Origin: an uncultured Rhodospirillaceae bacterium
GTDB lineage: Bacteria > Pseudomonadota > Alphaproteobacteria > Rhodospirillales > Magnetospirillaceae
NCBI GenBank assembly: GCA_937887565.1
Contig: CALABS010000036.1
Location: 186,001-250,000 of the forward strand
DNA length: 64,000 nucleotides
Direction of reading: 5' to 3'
The notes under the pieces were generated by a model, which saw nothing but the letters and a program-made list of their open reading frames with translations, did not search any database and was not told where the DNA came from. Made by a program: the position numbers and the translations under genes. This document shows, piece after piece, positions 17,962-26,904 of this stretch (position 1 is the stretch's first letter; each line of letters starts with the position of its first letter).

Positions 17962-18960
17962 ATGAGCCGCATCTTCTCCGGCGTCCAGCCGACCGGGAAC
18001 CTCCATCTCGGCAACTATCTCGGCGCCATCCGCAACTGGGTCCGGCTTCAAAACGAATACGAGTGCATCTTCTGCATGGTGGACATGCATGCCATCACCG
18101 TGTGGCAGGACCCCAAGGAGCTGATCAAGAACACCCGCGAGGTGGCGGCCGGCATGATCGCCGCCGGCGTCGACGCCGACCGGCAGATCCTGTTCAACCA
18201 GTCCATGGTGCCGGCCCATGCCCAGCTGGCCTGGGTGTTCAATTGCGTCGCCCGCATCGGCTGGCTGAACCGCATGACCCAGTTCAAGGAGAAGGCGGGC
18301 AAGCACAAGGAGAACGCCTCGGTCGGTCTTTTCGCCTACCCGAACCTGATGAGCGCCGACATCCTGGCCTACAAGGCCACCCACGTCCCCGTCGGCGAGG
18401 ACCAGAAGCAGCATCTGGAACTGGCCCGCGACACCGCCCAGAAGTTCAACAGCGACTACGGGGTCGACTTCTTTCCCCAGCCCGAGCCGCTGATCTTCGG
18501 CGCCGCCACCCGGGTGATGAGCCTGCGCGACGGCACCAAGAAGATGTCCAAGTCGGATGAGTCGGATTATTCCCGTATCAACATGACCGACGACGCTGAC
18601 ACCATCGCGCTGAAGGTGCGCAAGGCCAAGACCGATCCCCATCCGCTGCCCGACACCATGGGCGCGCTGGACGAGCGGCCCGAGGCCTCGAACCTGGTCG
18701 GCATCTACGCCGCGCTCTCCGACAAGGACAAGGCCGAGGTCATGCACCAGTTCGCCGGCCGCCAGTTCTCGGAATTCAAGCAGGAGCTGGTGGATCTGGC
18801 GGTGTCGGTGCTGACCCCCATCAACACCGAGATGAAACGGCTGTTGGCCGATCCCGGCCATATCGACGCGGTGCTGAGGACGGGTGCCGAGCGGGCCAAC
18901 GCCATCGCCGGGCCCATCATCCGCGACGTCTACGACATCGTCGGGTTCCTCCGCCCCTGA
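17962..18960 (+). CDS. trpS: tryptophan--tRNA ligase
   Basis: Class I aminoacyl-tRNA synthetase charging tRNA-Trp; 332 residues. HIGH-type motif VQPTGNLHLGNYLGAI at the N-terminus and KMSKS loop GTKKMSKSDESD in the second half. ATG 17962 is preceded by GGGAGC. The spacing of 18 bases to the next gene suggests cotranscription with the DUF2333 gene. Confidence 0.96.
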   Translation: MSRIFSGVQPTGNLHLGNYLGAIRNWVRLQNEYECIFCMVDMHAITVWQDPKELIKNTREVAAGMIAAGVDADRQILFNQSMVPAHAQLAWVFNCVARIGWLNRMTQFKEKAGKHKENASVGLFAYPNLMSADILAYKATHVPVGEDQKQHLELARDTAQKFNSDYGVDFFPQPEPLIFGAATRVMSLRDGTKKMSKSDESDYSRINMTDDADTIALKVRKAKTDPHPLPDTMGALDERPEASNLVGIYAALSDKDKAEVMHQFAGRQFSEFKQELVDLAVSVLTPINTEMKRLLADPGHIDAVLRTGAERANAIAGPIIRDVYDIVGFLRP

Positions 18961-18978
18961 TCGCCAGGCTTCCCGGCC

Positions 18979-19911
18979 ATGACCGACCCCACCCCGCCAT
19001 CGCCACCCGACAGCCTCCGTGCCCGCTTCCGCCTGGGCTGGTGGTGGCTGGCGCCGGTGGCGGCGGCCCTGATCCTGCTCTACTACCCGCTCGGCATGCT
19101 GGCCATGCACGAAATCGACGACGATCTCGATTTCGCGCCGCCGCCCGGTTCGGTCGAGGCCGGCCAGAGCCGTGCCGTCGCCATCGCCGCCCTGCTGGTG
19201 CGGCGCGAGGTCGACGTCCATCACTGGACCGCCAACGATCCCTTCTTCCAGCCGTCCTGGGCGTTGGACGACATGCCGAACTATCAACGCGGCATCGTCG
19301 CCGCCGTGGCCCATTTCGCTGGCGAAATGGCGATGGGTGGCGACCGCGACCTGGAGCGGGCAGCCGGGCTGCTGAAATATCCCGCCACCGTGTGGATGTT
19401 CGACCCGTCCACGTCGTGGGCGCCCACCGCGTCCACCGAAAAGCAGTACCGCCTGGCGACGCGATGGCTGGATGGCTACAACGCCCGCCTCGCCGCCGGC
19501 GACGCGGTGTTCGAGCGTCGGGCGGAAGCCTTGCGCGCCGTGCTGGCGCGGGTGGTCGACGACTTGGACGCCGCCTCGGTGGAGGCCGAGCGGATGGTCG
19601 CCGAGGGCGGGGTGATCGACGGCGCCGCCGACGACCTGTTCTACGCCACCAAGGGCCGTCTCTACGCCTACTGCCTGCTGCTGCGGGAACTGGGCTGGGA
19701 CCATGCCCAGCCGCTGTCCGAGCGGGCATTGGACGATCGTTGGCAACAGATGCTGGACTCGCTGGCCGTCGCGGCCCGTCTCGACCCGCCGGCGGTGATC
19801 AACGGCACCGCCGATTCCCTGCTGCTGCCCAGCCATCTCGCCGGCCAGGGCTTTCACTTGGCGCGGGCCCGCGCCCGCATCGCCGGCATCATGGCCGCCC
19901 TAGGGCACTGA
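18979..19911 (+). CDS. DUF2333 family membrane-anchored protein
   Basis: 310 residues with one N-terminal membrane helix (about 19-40, WWWLAPVAAALILLYYPLGM) and a large periplasmic or cytoplasmic helical domain. DUF2333 signatures are present: WTANDPFFQPSWALDDMPNY, AAGLLKYPATVWMFDPSTS, and YRLATRWLDGYNARLAAG. The family has no assigned function. Its stop codon lies inside the left arm of a perfect 21-bp inverted repeat. Confidence 0.85.
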   Translation: MTDPTPPSPPDSLRARFRLGWWWLAPVAAALILLYYPLGMLAMHEIDDDLDFAPPPGSVEAGQSRAVAIAALLVRREVDVHHWTANDPFFQPSWALDDMPNYQRGIVAAVAHFAGEMAMGGDRDLERAAGLLKYPATVWMFDPSTSWAPTASTEKQYRLATRWLDGYNARLAAGDAVFERRAEALRAVLARVVDDLDAASVEAERMVAEGGVIDGAADDLFYATKGRLYAYCLLLRELGWDHAQPLSERALDDRWQQMLDSLAVAARLDPPAVINGTADSLLLPSHLAGQGFHLARARARIAGIMAALGH

Positions 19912-19952
19912 TCCATTCAGATGGTGCACCGACCATCTGAATGGATCAGTGC
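19905..19952. repeat. perfect 21-bp inverted repeat overlapping a stop codon
   Basis: Arm 19905-19925 (starts GCACTGATCCATTCAGATGG) and arm 19932-19952 are exact complements, with the six-base loop GCACCG. The TGA of the DUF2333 gene is within the left arm. No T-run follows, so it is not a classical terminator. Confidence 0.9.
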
Positions 19953-19968
19953 ACAATTCGTTGATATT

Positions 19969-20030
19969 GTGGGCCGATTCACCAGACCGACGGTTCAGGG
20001 GCCGGAACCTTCCGTCTGCATCGGACCACC
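19969..20030 (+). repeat. dispersed repeat, family 2, copy 1
   Basis: Outer blocks TGTGGGCCGATTCACC and CATCGGACCACC enclose an inner hairpin (GACGGTTC/GAACCTTCCGTC). Copies at 20815-20874 (inverted) and 37697-37756. The outer blocks can pair with one G-T wobble. Confidence 0.8.
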
Positions 20031-20079
20031 GGCGAAGTAATCCTTCCCCCACGCTGATCCGGCGCCGGCCAGGGCCCAT

Positions 20080-20814
20080 ATGGGGGGCATGGCCGTTCTC
20101 CGCCCGCTGCTTGTGGCGCTGGCGCTGCTGTCGGCGCATCTCGCCCCCGTCGCCGCGCCGTTGGCCGCCGAGGTGCTGGTGGCCGATCTGTCGCGTCACC
20201 TGGTCGCCATCACCACCGGCTTCGGCGGCGCCGACCTGCTGCTGTTCGGGGCGGTGACGGGCGAGGGCGACATGGTGGTGGTGGTGCGCGGGCCGCCCCG
20301 GGAGCAAGTCGTCCGCCGCAAGGCGCGCCGGGGGGGGCTCTGGGTCAACGCCGCCAGCGCCCGGGTGACGGCGCCGTCGTTCTATCACGTGGCGGCCACC
20401 CGCCCGCTCGCCGAGATCGCGCCCCCGGCGGTGCTGGAGCGGCACGGCATCGGCCTGGGCCACCTGGATCTGGAGGCGCGCGGAGCCGTCCGCGAGGCGC
20501 TGGTGCGCATCGAACGCCGCCGGGGGCTGTACGGGCGCCACGTGGCCGGAATCGGGCTGCTGGGCGAACGGCTGTTTCGGACCGACATCCATTTTCCGGG
20601 CAATGTGCCGGTGGGAACCTACTCGGTCGAGGTCTATCTGTTCCGGGACGGTCGCGTGGCCGGCTTCGAGACCACGCCGCTGGTGGTGTCCCAGATCGGG
20701 CTGGGCGCCGACATCCGCGACTTCGCCCACCGTCACGCGGCCCTTTACGGACTCATCGCCGTCGCGGTGGCGGCGGCGTCCGGCTGGGCGGCGGCGGTGG
20801 CGTTCCGGCGCTAA
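20080..20814 (+). CDS. TIGR02186-like predicted exported/transmembrane protein
   Basis: 244 residues with a signal peptide (RPLLVALALLSAHLAPVAAP, cleaved near LAAE), a beta-rich extracytoplasmic domain and one C-terminal membrane helix (about 222-240). LSRHLVAITTGFGGADLLLFG, PSFYHVAATRPLAEI and FPGNVPVGTYSVEVYLF are the blocks I associate with the alphaproteobacterial TIGR02186/alph_Pro_TM family. That family often lies beside a TauE/SafE-type exporter, absent here. ATG 20089 is an alternative start. The gene is bracketed exactly by two inverted copies of repeat family 2, with its stop two bases before the right copy. Confidence 0.7.
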   Translation: MGGMAVLRPLLVALALLSAHLAPVAAPLAAEVLVADLSRHLVAITTGFGGADLLLFGAVTGEGDMVVVVRGPPREQVVRRKARRGGLWVNAASARVTAPSFYHVAATRPLAEIAPPAVLERHGIGLGHLDLEARGAVREALVRIERRRGLYGRHVAGIGLLGERLFRTDIHFPGNVPVGTYSVEVYLFRDGRVAGFETTPLVVSQIGLGADIRDFAHRHAALYGLIAVAVAAASGWAAAVAFRR

Positions 20815-20874
20815 TGGTCCGATCCAAACGGAAGGTTCGGGGGCCTGAACCTTCCGTTTGGTGAGTCGGCCCAC
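20815..20874 (-). repeat. dispersed repeat, family 2, copy 2 (inverted)
   Basis: Begins TGGTCCGAT directly after the upstream stop codon and ends GTGAGTCGGCCCAC. The inner hairpin GGAAGGTTCGGGGGCCTGAA continues into CCTTCCG and resembles that of copy 1. Confidence 0.8.
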
Positions 20875-20898
20875 GGAATCGATGCACTAGGAGAGCCC

Positions 20899-21369
20899 AT
20901 GGACGCCGAGCACCGTGTCTTCCTAGTGGTGGTCGACGAAACCGCCGAGATGCGGGCGGCGTTGCGCTTCGCCTGCCTGCGGGCCCGCAACAGCGGCGGT
21001 CAGGTGGCGCTGTTGCGGGTGGTCGAGCCGGCCGAGTTCCAGCACTTCGCCACCATTGGCAACCTGATGCGAGCCGAGGCCCGCCAGGACGCCGAGGATC
21101 TGCTGCACCGGCTCGCCGCCGAGGTCAACGAGACCTCTGGCCATCTGCCCATTCTCTATGTCCGCGAGGGATCGCCCCGTGACGAGCTGCTGGCCCTGAT
21201 CGACGAGGAGCCGAGCATCTCCATCCTGGTCCTGGGCGCCGCCACCGGCGCGGGCGGTCCTGGGCCGCTGGTGGCTGCGCTGACCGGGCGGTTCGTCGGC
21301 CGGCTGCGGGTGCCGGTCACCATCGTGCCGGGGTCGCTGACCGATGCCCAGATCGCCGCCATCACCTAG
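20899..21369 (+). CDS. universal stress protein (UspA) domain protein
   Basis: 156 residues, single USP alpha/beta domain. N-terminal strand VFLVVVDETAEMRAALRFAC and C-terminal ATP-loop-like SILVLGAATGAGGPGPLVAAL, FVGRLRVPVTIVPGS match the nucleotide-binding subgroup. ATG 20899 has GGAGAG seven bases upstream. Rhodospirillales often place this gene next to nfuA, as here. Role in stress response is by family only. Confidence 0.88.
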   Translation: MDAEHRVFLVVVDETAEMRAALRFACLRARNSGGQVALLRVVEPAEFQHFATIGNLMRAEARQDAEDLLHRLAAEVNETSGHLPILYVREGSPRDELLALIDEEPSISILVLGAATGAGGPGPLVAALTGRFVGRLRVPVTIVPGSLTDAQIAAIT

Positions 21370-21459
21370 CAGGGTGGTGGGTCTTTCTGCCTTGACTCGC
21401 GCCGCGCACCGCGCCATTTACCTCTTTCGGACCGCCGCCCGCTTACCAGAGGAATGCCC

Positions 21460-22005
21460 ATGTTCATCCAGACCGAACCCACTCCCAATCCCGCCACGCT
21501 GAAGTTCCTGCCCGGCCGCGACGTCATGGGCGGCGGCACCGCCGATTTCGCCAGCCGCGATTCCGCCCGCCGGTCACCGCTCGCCACCCGCATCTTCGGC
21601 ATCGACGGCGTCGCCGGCGTGTTCCTGGGCGGCGACTTCATCACCGTCGCCAAGGCCGACGCTTCCGACTGGTCGGTTCTCAAGCCGCAGGTCCTGGCCG
21701 CCATCATGGAGCATTTCTCGTCGGGCGACCCGGTGGTCACCGGCGAAGGCCCGGCCGAAGGCGGCGAGGCCGACTCCGAGGTGGTGCGCCAGATTAAGGA
21801 GCTGCTCGACACCCGCGTCCGCCCGGCGGTGGCCCAGGACGGCGGCGACATCATCTTCCGCGGCTTCGAGGACGGCATCGTGTACCTGCACATGCAGGGC
21901 GCCTGCTCGGGCTGCCCCAGCTCGACCGCCACGCTCAAGCACGGCATCGAGAACATGCTGAAGTACTACGTGCCGGAAGTGGTCTCGGTCCAGGCCGTCC
22001 AGTAA
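21460..22005 (+). CDS. Nfu-type Fe-S cluster carrier protein
   Basis: Delivers 4Fe-4S clusters to apo-proteins. 181 residues in two domains: Nfu N-terminal domain (FIQTEPTPNPATLKFLPGRD) and NifU C-terminal domain with the cluster-binding CxxC in MQGACSGCPSSTATLKHGI. ATG 21460 is preferred over ATG 21454 because AGAGGA is then seven bases away. A strong terminator follows the stop. Aconitase B, an Fe-S client, lies 2 kb further on. Confidence 0.93.
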   Translation: MFIQTEPTPNPATLKFLPGRDVMGGGTADFASRDSARRSPLATRIFGIDGVAGVFLGGDFITVAKADASDWSVLKPQVLAAIMEHFSSGDPVVTGEGPAEGGEADSEVVRQIKELLDTRVRPAVAQDGGDIIFRGFEDGIVYLHMQGACSGCPSSTATLKHGIENMLKYYVPEVVSVQAVQ

Positions 22006-22016
22006 GGCGCTTCCCC

Positions 22017-22065
22017 AAACGGCGCCCGCGCATCCCCCGAAAGGGTTGCGGGCGCCGTTTCCGTT
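22017..22065 (+). terminator. rho-independent terminator after the Nfu gene
   Basis: Arms AAACGGCGCCCGC (22017-22029) and GCGGGCGCCGTTT (22048-22060) are perfect complements, followed by CCGTTT. Confidence 0.85.
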
Positions 22066-22105
22066 TCTATATGGTGCCGCATCGACAACGACCGGTGGGG
22101 CCGGA

Positions 22106-23089
22106 ATGGCGGTGACCTCCCCGCGCCAGCGCGCATTGTCCTTTCTCAGCCTGACGGCGATCGTGGTCGCGGTCCTCGGATTGTACGGCGTGGTGCTGGT
22201 GGGCGGCATGTCGCCGCTGTCGCGCTATCTGGGCGGCGCGCCGGTGGGGCTGGAGACGGCGCTGTCGGGCGACGAGGTGACCTCGGCCGGCCGCCTGGAC
22301 GAGGCATTCGCCCGCATGGGCTACCGCCTGGAAAAGGTGGCCTCGGGACACGAGGTGCCGCCGGTGTTCCTGGCGGCGGTGCCCGGCGACCTCGCCCAGC
22401 TGCCGGTGGTCGACACCAAGAAGCGGGTGTTCCTGCGCGTCATGCTGCCGCTGGTGCTGGTGGTCAACGAGTCGGTGGCCGCCGACCGCCGCCGGCTCGA
22501 CGCCATCGCCCGCAAGCGGGCCACGGGACAATACGTCACCTACGACGAGAGCGAGTGGCTGGCCTCCGTGGCCGCCCGTTACGGTGCCGAGGGCGCCTCG
22601 GCCGCCGATCTGCTGAAGCGGGTGGATGTGGTCCCCGCGTCGCTGGCCCTGGCCCAGGCGGCCGAGGAATCCGGCTGGGGCACCTCGCGCTTCACGCTCG
22701 AGGCCAACAACCTGTTCGGCCATTACGCCGCCACCGGCGGCGACGGCCTGGTCGCCGCCGGTGATTCCAGTCGCCGCCTGGCCCAGTTCGCCAGCCTCTA
22801 CGAGGCGGTGGCGGCCTATGTCCACAACCTCAACACCCACCGCGCCTACGAGCCGCTGCGCCGCCTGCGCGCCGCCGTCCGGGCGCGCGGCGCCTTCCCC
22901 GACGGCCACACCCTGGCCGGGGCGCTGACCGCCTATTCCGAACGCGGACAGGCCTATGTGGACGGCATCCGGGCGCTGATCCGCAAGAACAGCCTGCTGC
23001 GCTTCGACCACGCCCGGCTGGGCACCGGCAGGGGCCGCGCCGCCACCCTGCCCCGCCAGACGGTTGCGATGGCGGAACAGACGCCGTAA
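22106..23089 (+). CDS. Bax-like glucosaminidase (peptidoglycan hydrolase)
   Basis: 327 residues from ATG 22106 (preceded by GGTGGGGCCGGA). N-terminal membrane anchor (about 14-34, LTAIVVAVLGLYGVVLVGG), then a region like E. coli Bax, and a glucosaminidase domain with the catalytic-Glu motif ALAQAAEESGWGTSRF and NLFGHYA. C-terminal SLYEAVAAYVHNLNTHRAY is typical of the family. It probably trims peptidoglycan at the periplasmic face. An upstream TTG in the same frame lies inside the terminator and is dismissed. Confidence 0.87.
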   Translation: MAVTSPRQRALSFLSLTAIVVAVLGLYGVVLVGGMSPLSRYLGGAPVGLETALSGDEVTSAGRLDEAFARMGYRLEKVASGHEVPPVFLAAVPGDLAQLPVVDTKKRVFLRVMLPLVLVVNESVAADRRRLDAIARKRATGQYVTYDESEWLASVAARYGAEGASAADLLKRVDVVPASLALAQAAEESGWGTSRFTLEANNLFGHYAATGGDGLVAAGDSSRRLAQFASLYEAVAAYVHNLNTHRAYEPLRRLRAAVRARGAFPDGHTLAGALTAYSERGQAYVDGIRALIRKNSLLRFDHARLGTGRGRAATLPRQTVAMAEQTP

Positions 23090-23098
23090 CATGGTGGC

Positions 23099-24022
23099 GT
23101 GATCGTCTCCGCCAGCTACCGCACTGACATCCCGGCCTTCTACGGCGAGTGGTTCCTCAACCGCTTCCGCGCCGGCTACGCCAAGGTGGTCAACCCCTAT
23201 GGCGGCAAGCCCTCCACCGTGCCGCTGCGGCAGGGCGTCGACGGCTTCGTGTTCTGGACCCGCAACGCGCGCCCTTTCCGCGACGCCCTGCTCGAGGTGC
23301 GCCGGGCCGGCATCCCGTTCATGGTCACCTATACCGTCACCGGCTATCCCCGGGCGCTCGAGACCTCGGTGATCGACTGGGAACGGGCGGCGGACGACAT
23401 CCGCTCCCTGGCCCAGGAGTTCGGCCCGCGCGCGGTGGTGTGGCGCTACGACCCCATCCTGGTCACCTCGCTGACCCCGGCGGAGGTCCACCTGGAGGCG
23501 TTCGACCGCCTGGCCGAGGCGCTGAAGGGCGCGGTGGACGAGGCGGTGATCTCCTTCGCCACCCTCTACCGCAAGACCGAGCGCAACCTGGCCGCCGCCG
23601 CCCGTGCCGCCAAATTCACCTGGTCCGACCCGCCGGCCGAGGACAAGCGGGTGCTGGCGTCCCACCTGTCGGAACTGGCGCGGGTGCGGCGCATGGCCCT
23701 GACCGTGTGCTCCCAGGCTGACTATACCGTGTGCGGAACAAAACCCGCCGCCTGCGTCGACGCCCACCGCCTGGAAGACGTGGCCCGGGACTGGGGCGTT
23801 CCGCGCTCCATCCATGCCCGCCGCAAGGGCAACCGGCCCGGCTGCGACTGCTTCGAAAGCCGCGATATCGGCGACTACGACACCTGTCCCCACGGCTGCA
23901 CCTACTGCTACGCGGTGGGGTCGCGGACGACGGCCAAGCGGCGGTACGGCGCGCACGATCCCGAGGCGGAGTACCTGATCACCCCGCCGGGCGCGGACGG
24001 GGATGGGCCGAGATTGGTGTGA
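23099..24022 (+). CDS. DUF1848 family protein
   Basis: 307 residues; start GTG 23099, nine bases after the previous stop. The N-terminus VSASYRTDIPAFYGEWFLNR and NPYGGKPSTVPL, FWTRNARPF are DUF1848 blocks. The C-terminus has a cysteine cluster CDCFESRDIGDYDTCPHGC followed by TYCYAV, consistent with an Fe-S or zinc site and a distant radical-SAM-like TIM barrel. Biochemical function is unknown. Confidence 0.85.
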   Translation: MIVSASYRTDIPAFYGEWFLNRFRAGYAKVVNPYGGKPSTVPLRQGVDGFVFWTRNARPFRDALLEVRRAGIPFMVTYTVTGYPRALETSVIDWERAADDIRSLAQEFGPRAVVWRYDPILVTSLTPAEVHLEAFDRLAEALKGAVDEAVISFATLYRKTERNLAAAARAAKFTWSDPPAEDKRVLASHLSELARVRRMALTVCSQADYTVCGTKPAACVDAHRLEDVARDWGVPRSIHARRKGNRPGCDCFESRDIGDYDTCPHGCTYCYAVGSRTTAKRRYGAHDPEAEYLITPPGADGDGPRLV

Positions 24023-24036
24023 GCGTTTGCCAGCTG

Positions 24037-24070
24037 ACAAACAAAACCCCCGCCGGCGTCCCGGCGGGGG
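24037..24070 (-). terminator. terminator shared by convergent genes, best oriented for acnB
   Basis: CCCCCGCCGG (24047-24056), loop CGTC, CCGGCGGGGG (24061-24070). Reading the minus strand, the stem is followed by TTTTGTTT, a proper T-run for acnB. The plus side lacks a T-run. Confidence 0.75.
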
Positions 24071-24144
24071 GTCGAGGTTGAGCGCTCTTCTTATTGTACT
24101 CGCGCCCCCTTGTCCGCCACGCCCAGGCATGACGGGGGAGAACG

Positions 24145-26730
24145 TCAGACCGCGACCGTGTCGGCCACCTCGCGGAACTCGGCGATCTGGTCGAAGTTCA
24201 TGTAGCGGTAGATGTCGGCGGCCTTGGCGTTGACCACCTGGACCTGCTCCAGGTACTCGGCGACCGTCGGGATGCGGCCCAAGAGCGCGCAGACGGCGGC
24301 CAACTCGGCCGAGCCGAGATAGACGCGGGTGTCGATGCCGAGGCGGTTGGGGAAGTTGCGGGTGCTGGTGGACATCGCCGTGCTGCCCTTGCGGATCTGG
24401 GCCTGGTTGCCCATGCACAGCGAACAGCCGGGCATCTCCATGCGGGCGCCGGACTTGCCGAGGATGGAGTAGTAGCCCTCCTCGTTGAGGATCATGGCGT
24501 CCATCTTGGTGGGCGGCGCGATCCACAGCCGGGTGGGGATGTCGGTCCTGCCGTCGAGCACCTTTCCAGCGGCCCGGAAATGGCCGATATTGGTCATGCA
24601 CGAGCCGATGAACACCTCGTCGATGGTGTCGCCGGCGACCTCGGACAGCGGCTTGACATCGTCGGGATCGTTCGGGCAGGCGACGATCGGCTCGCGCACG
24701 TCGGCCAGGTCGATCTCGATGACGGCGGCGTAGTCGGCGTCGGCGTCGGGGGCCAGCAGGTCGGGCTTGGCGATCCACGCCTCCATGGCCTTGATGCGGC
24801 GCTCCAGCGTGCGGCGGTCCTCGTAGCCGTTGGCGATCATCCATTTCATGAGCACGATGTTCGAGGTCATGTACTCGATGATCGGCTCGTTGTTCAGGCG
24901 CACGGTGCAGGCCGCCGCCGAGCGCTCGGCCGAGGCGTCGCTGAGCTCGAAGGCCTGTTCCACCTTGAGGTCCGGCAGGCCCTCGATCTCCAGGATGCGG
25001 CCCGAGAAGATGTTTTTCTTGCCCTTCTTCTCGACGGTCAGCAGGCCCTGGCGGATGGCGTAGAGCGGGATGGCGTTGACCAGGTCGCGCAGGGTGACGC
25101 CCGGCTGCATCTCGCCCTTGAAGCGGACCAACACGCTTTCCGGCATGTCCAGCGGCATCACCCCGGTGGCGGCGGCGAAGGCCACCAGGCCCGAGCCGGC
25201 GGGGAACGAGATGCCGATGGGGAAGCGGGTGTGCGAATCGCCGCCGGTGCCGACGGTGTCGGGCAGCAGCAGGCGGTTCAGCCACGAATGGATGACGCCG
25301 TCGCCGGGCCTGAGCGCCACGCCGCCGCGGGTCGAGATGAAGGCCGGCAGCTCCTTGTGGGTCTTGACGTCGACCAGCTTGGGATAGGCGGCGGTGTGGC
25401 AGAAGCTCTGCATCACCAGATCGGCCGAGAAGCCCAGGCAGGCCAGGTCCTTCAGCTCGTCGCGGGTCATGGGGCCGGTGGTGTCCTGGCTGCCCACGGT
25501 GGTCATCCTGGGCTCGCAATAGGTGCCCGGGCGGACGCCCTGGCCTTCGGGCAGGCCGCAGGCGCGGCCGACCATCTTCTGGGCCAGGCTGAAGCCCCTG
25601 CCGGTGTCGGCGGGGGCGGCCGAGTGGCGGAACAGGGTGCTGGGGCCGAGGCCCAGGGCCTCGCGGGCCTTGGCGGTGAGTCCCCGGCCGATGATCAGCG
25701 GGATGCGGCCGCCGGCGCGGACCTCGTCGAAGATCACCTCGGACTTGACGGTGAACTCGGCGATGACCTTGCCGTCCTTGAGCGCCTTGCCCTCATAGGG
25801 GCGCAGCTCGACCACGTCGCCCATGTCCATCTGGCCGACATCCAGCTCGATGGGGAGCGCTCCGGCGTCCTCCATGGTGTTGTAGAAGATCGGCGCGATC
25901 TTGGTGCCCAGGCAGACGCCGCCGAAGCGCTTGTTGGGGACGAAGGGGATGTCCTCACCGGTGAACCACAGCACCGAGTTGGTGGCCGACTTGCGGCTGG
26001 AGCCGGTGCCGACCACGTCGCCCACATAGGCCACCAGGTTGCCCTTGGCCTTCAGCGCCTCGATCTGCTTGATGGGGCCGCGCACCCCGGGCTCCTCGGG
26101 CTCGATGCCGGGGCGCGGGTTCTTCAGCATGGCCAGGGCGTGCAGCGGGATGTCGGGGCGGCTCCAGGCATCGGGGGCCGGCGACAGGTCGTCGGTGTTG
26201 GTCTCGCCGGTGACCTTGAGGACGGTGACGGTCAGGCTGGCGGGAACCTCGGGGCGCGAGGTGAACCACTCGGCGTCGGCCCAGGACTGGATCACCGCCT
26301 TGGCGTTGGCGTTGCCCGCGTCGGCCAGCTGCTGGACGTCGTGGAAATAGTCGAACACCAAGAGCGTCTTCTTCAGGCCCTCGGCGGCGGCGGCGCCGCA
26401 TTCGGCGTCCTTGAGCAGGTGGATCAGCGGCACGATGTTGAAGCCGCCCAGCATGGTGCCCAGAAGCTCGGTGGCCCTGACCTTGGAGATCAGCGCGCAG
26501 GGCTGCTCGCCGGTGGCGACGGCGGCCAGGAAGTCGGCCTTGACCTTGGCGGCGTCGTCCACGCCGGCCGGCACCCGGTGGGTCAGCAGCTCGACCAGGG
26601 CATCCTCCTCGCCCTTGGGCGGGGCCTTCAGCAGGCCGACCAGTTCCTCGGTCTGCGGGGCGGACAGAGGGAGCGGGGGGATCCCGAGAGAGGCACGCTC
26701 GGCGACATGCTGGCGATAGGCTTCAAGCAC
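24145..26730 (-). CDS. acnB: bifunctional aconitate hydratase 2 / 2-methylisocitrate dehydratase (aconitase B)
   Basis: TCA-cycle isomerisation of citrate to isocitrate, and hydration of 2-methyl-cis-aconitate in the methylcitrate route. 861 residues with the AcnB order: N-terminal HEAT-like domain, swivel domain (TGETNTDDLSPAPDAWSRPDIPLHAL), then catalytic domains. Cluster ligands are the Cys of QSFCHTAAYP-type context, VFIGSCMTN and MPGCSLCMGNQ. GTG 26730 is supported by GGAGGATGA upstream. With the methylmalonyl-CoA mutase this organism may have more than one propionate route, but no prpBC is visible here. Confidence 0.96.
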   Translation of the reverse strand: MLEAYRQHVAERASLGIPPLPLSAPQTEELVGLLKAPPKGEEDALVELLTHRVPAGVDDAAKVKADFLAAVATGEQPCALISKVRATELLGTMLGGFNIVPLIHLLKDAECGAAAAEGLKKTLLVFDYFHDVQQLADAGNANAKAVIQSWADAEWFTSRPEVPASLTVTVLKVTGETNTDDLSPAPDAWSRPDIPLHALAMLKNPRPGIEPEEPGVRGPIKQIEALKAKGNLVAYVGDVVGTGSSRKSATNSVLWFTGEDIPFVPNKRFGGVCLGTKIAPIFYNTMEDAGALPIELDVGQMDMGDVVELRPYEGKALKDGKVIAEFTVKSEVIFDEVRAGGRIPLIIGRGLTAKAREALGLGPSTLFRHSAAPADTGRGFSLAQKMVGRACGLPEGQGVRPGTYCEPRMTTVGSQDTTGPMTRDELKDLACLGFSADLVMQSFCHTAAYPKLVDVKTHKELPAFISTRGGVALRPGDGVIHSWLNRLLLPDTVGTGGDSHTRFPIGISFPAGSGLVAFAAATGVMPLDMPESVLVRFKGEMQPGVTLRDLVNAIPLYAIRQGLLTVEKKGKKNIFSGRILEIEGLPDLKVEQAFELSDASAERSAAACTVRLNNEPIIEYMTSNIVLMKWMIANGYEDRRTLERRIKAMEAWIAKPDLLAPDADADYAAVIEIDLADVREPIVACPNDPDDVKPLSEVAGDTIDEVFIGSCMTNIGHFRAAGKVLDGRTDIPTRLWIAPPTKMDAMILNEEGYYSILGKSGARMEMPGCSLCMGNQAQIRKGSTAMSTSTRNFPNRLGIDTRVYLGSAELAAVCALLGRIPTVAEYLEQVQVVNAKAADIYRYMNFDQIAEFREVADTVAV

Positions 26731-26904
26731 GGGTCATCCTCCGCTTGGTCGAGTTGAGAAGGGCCATAGTGGCGGGTGCGCGAGCGCTTACACCATAATT
26801 TTCAGCGCGAGTCCAGCCTTACCATCCGTTCGGGCGGGTAGGACGCCACCCCCCTCCCCGGGGCGGGGCGGACCCCGTCCTTCAAATATCCCTTAAATTC
26901 GCCA

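Noticed and set aside
22067..25519. 1150-codon minus-strand open frame
   Set aside because: Antisense to the glucosaminidase and DUF1848 genes and out of frame with acnB; no domain-like sequence.
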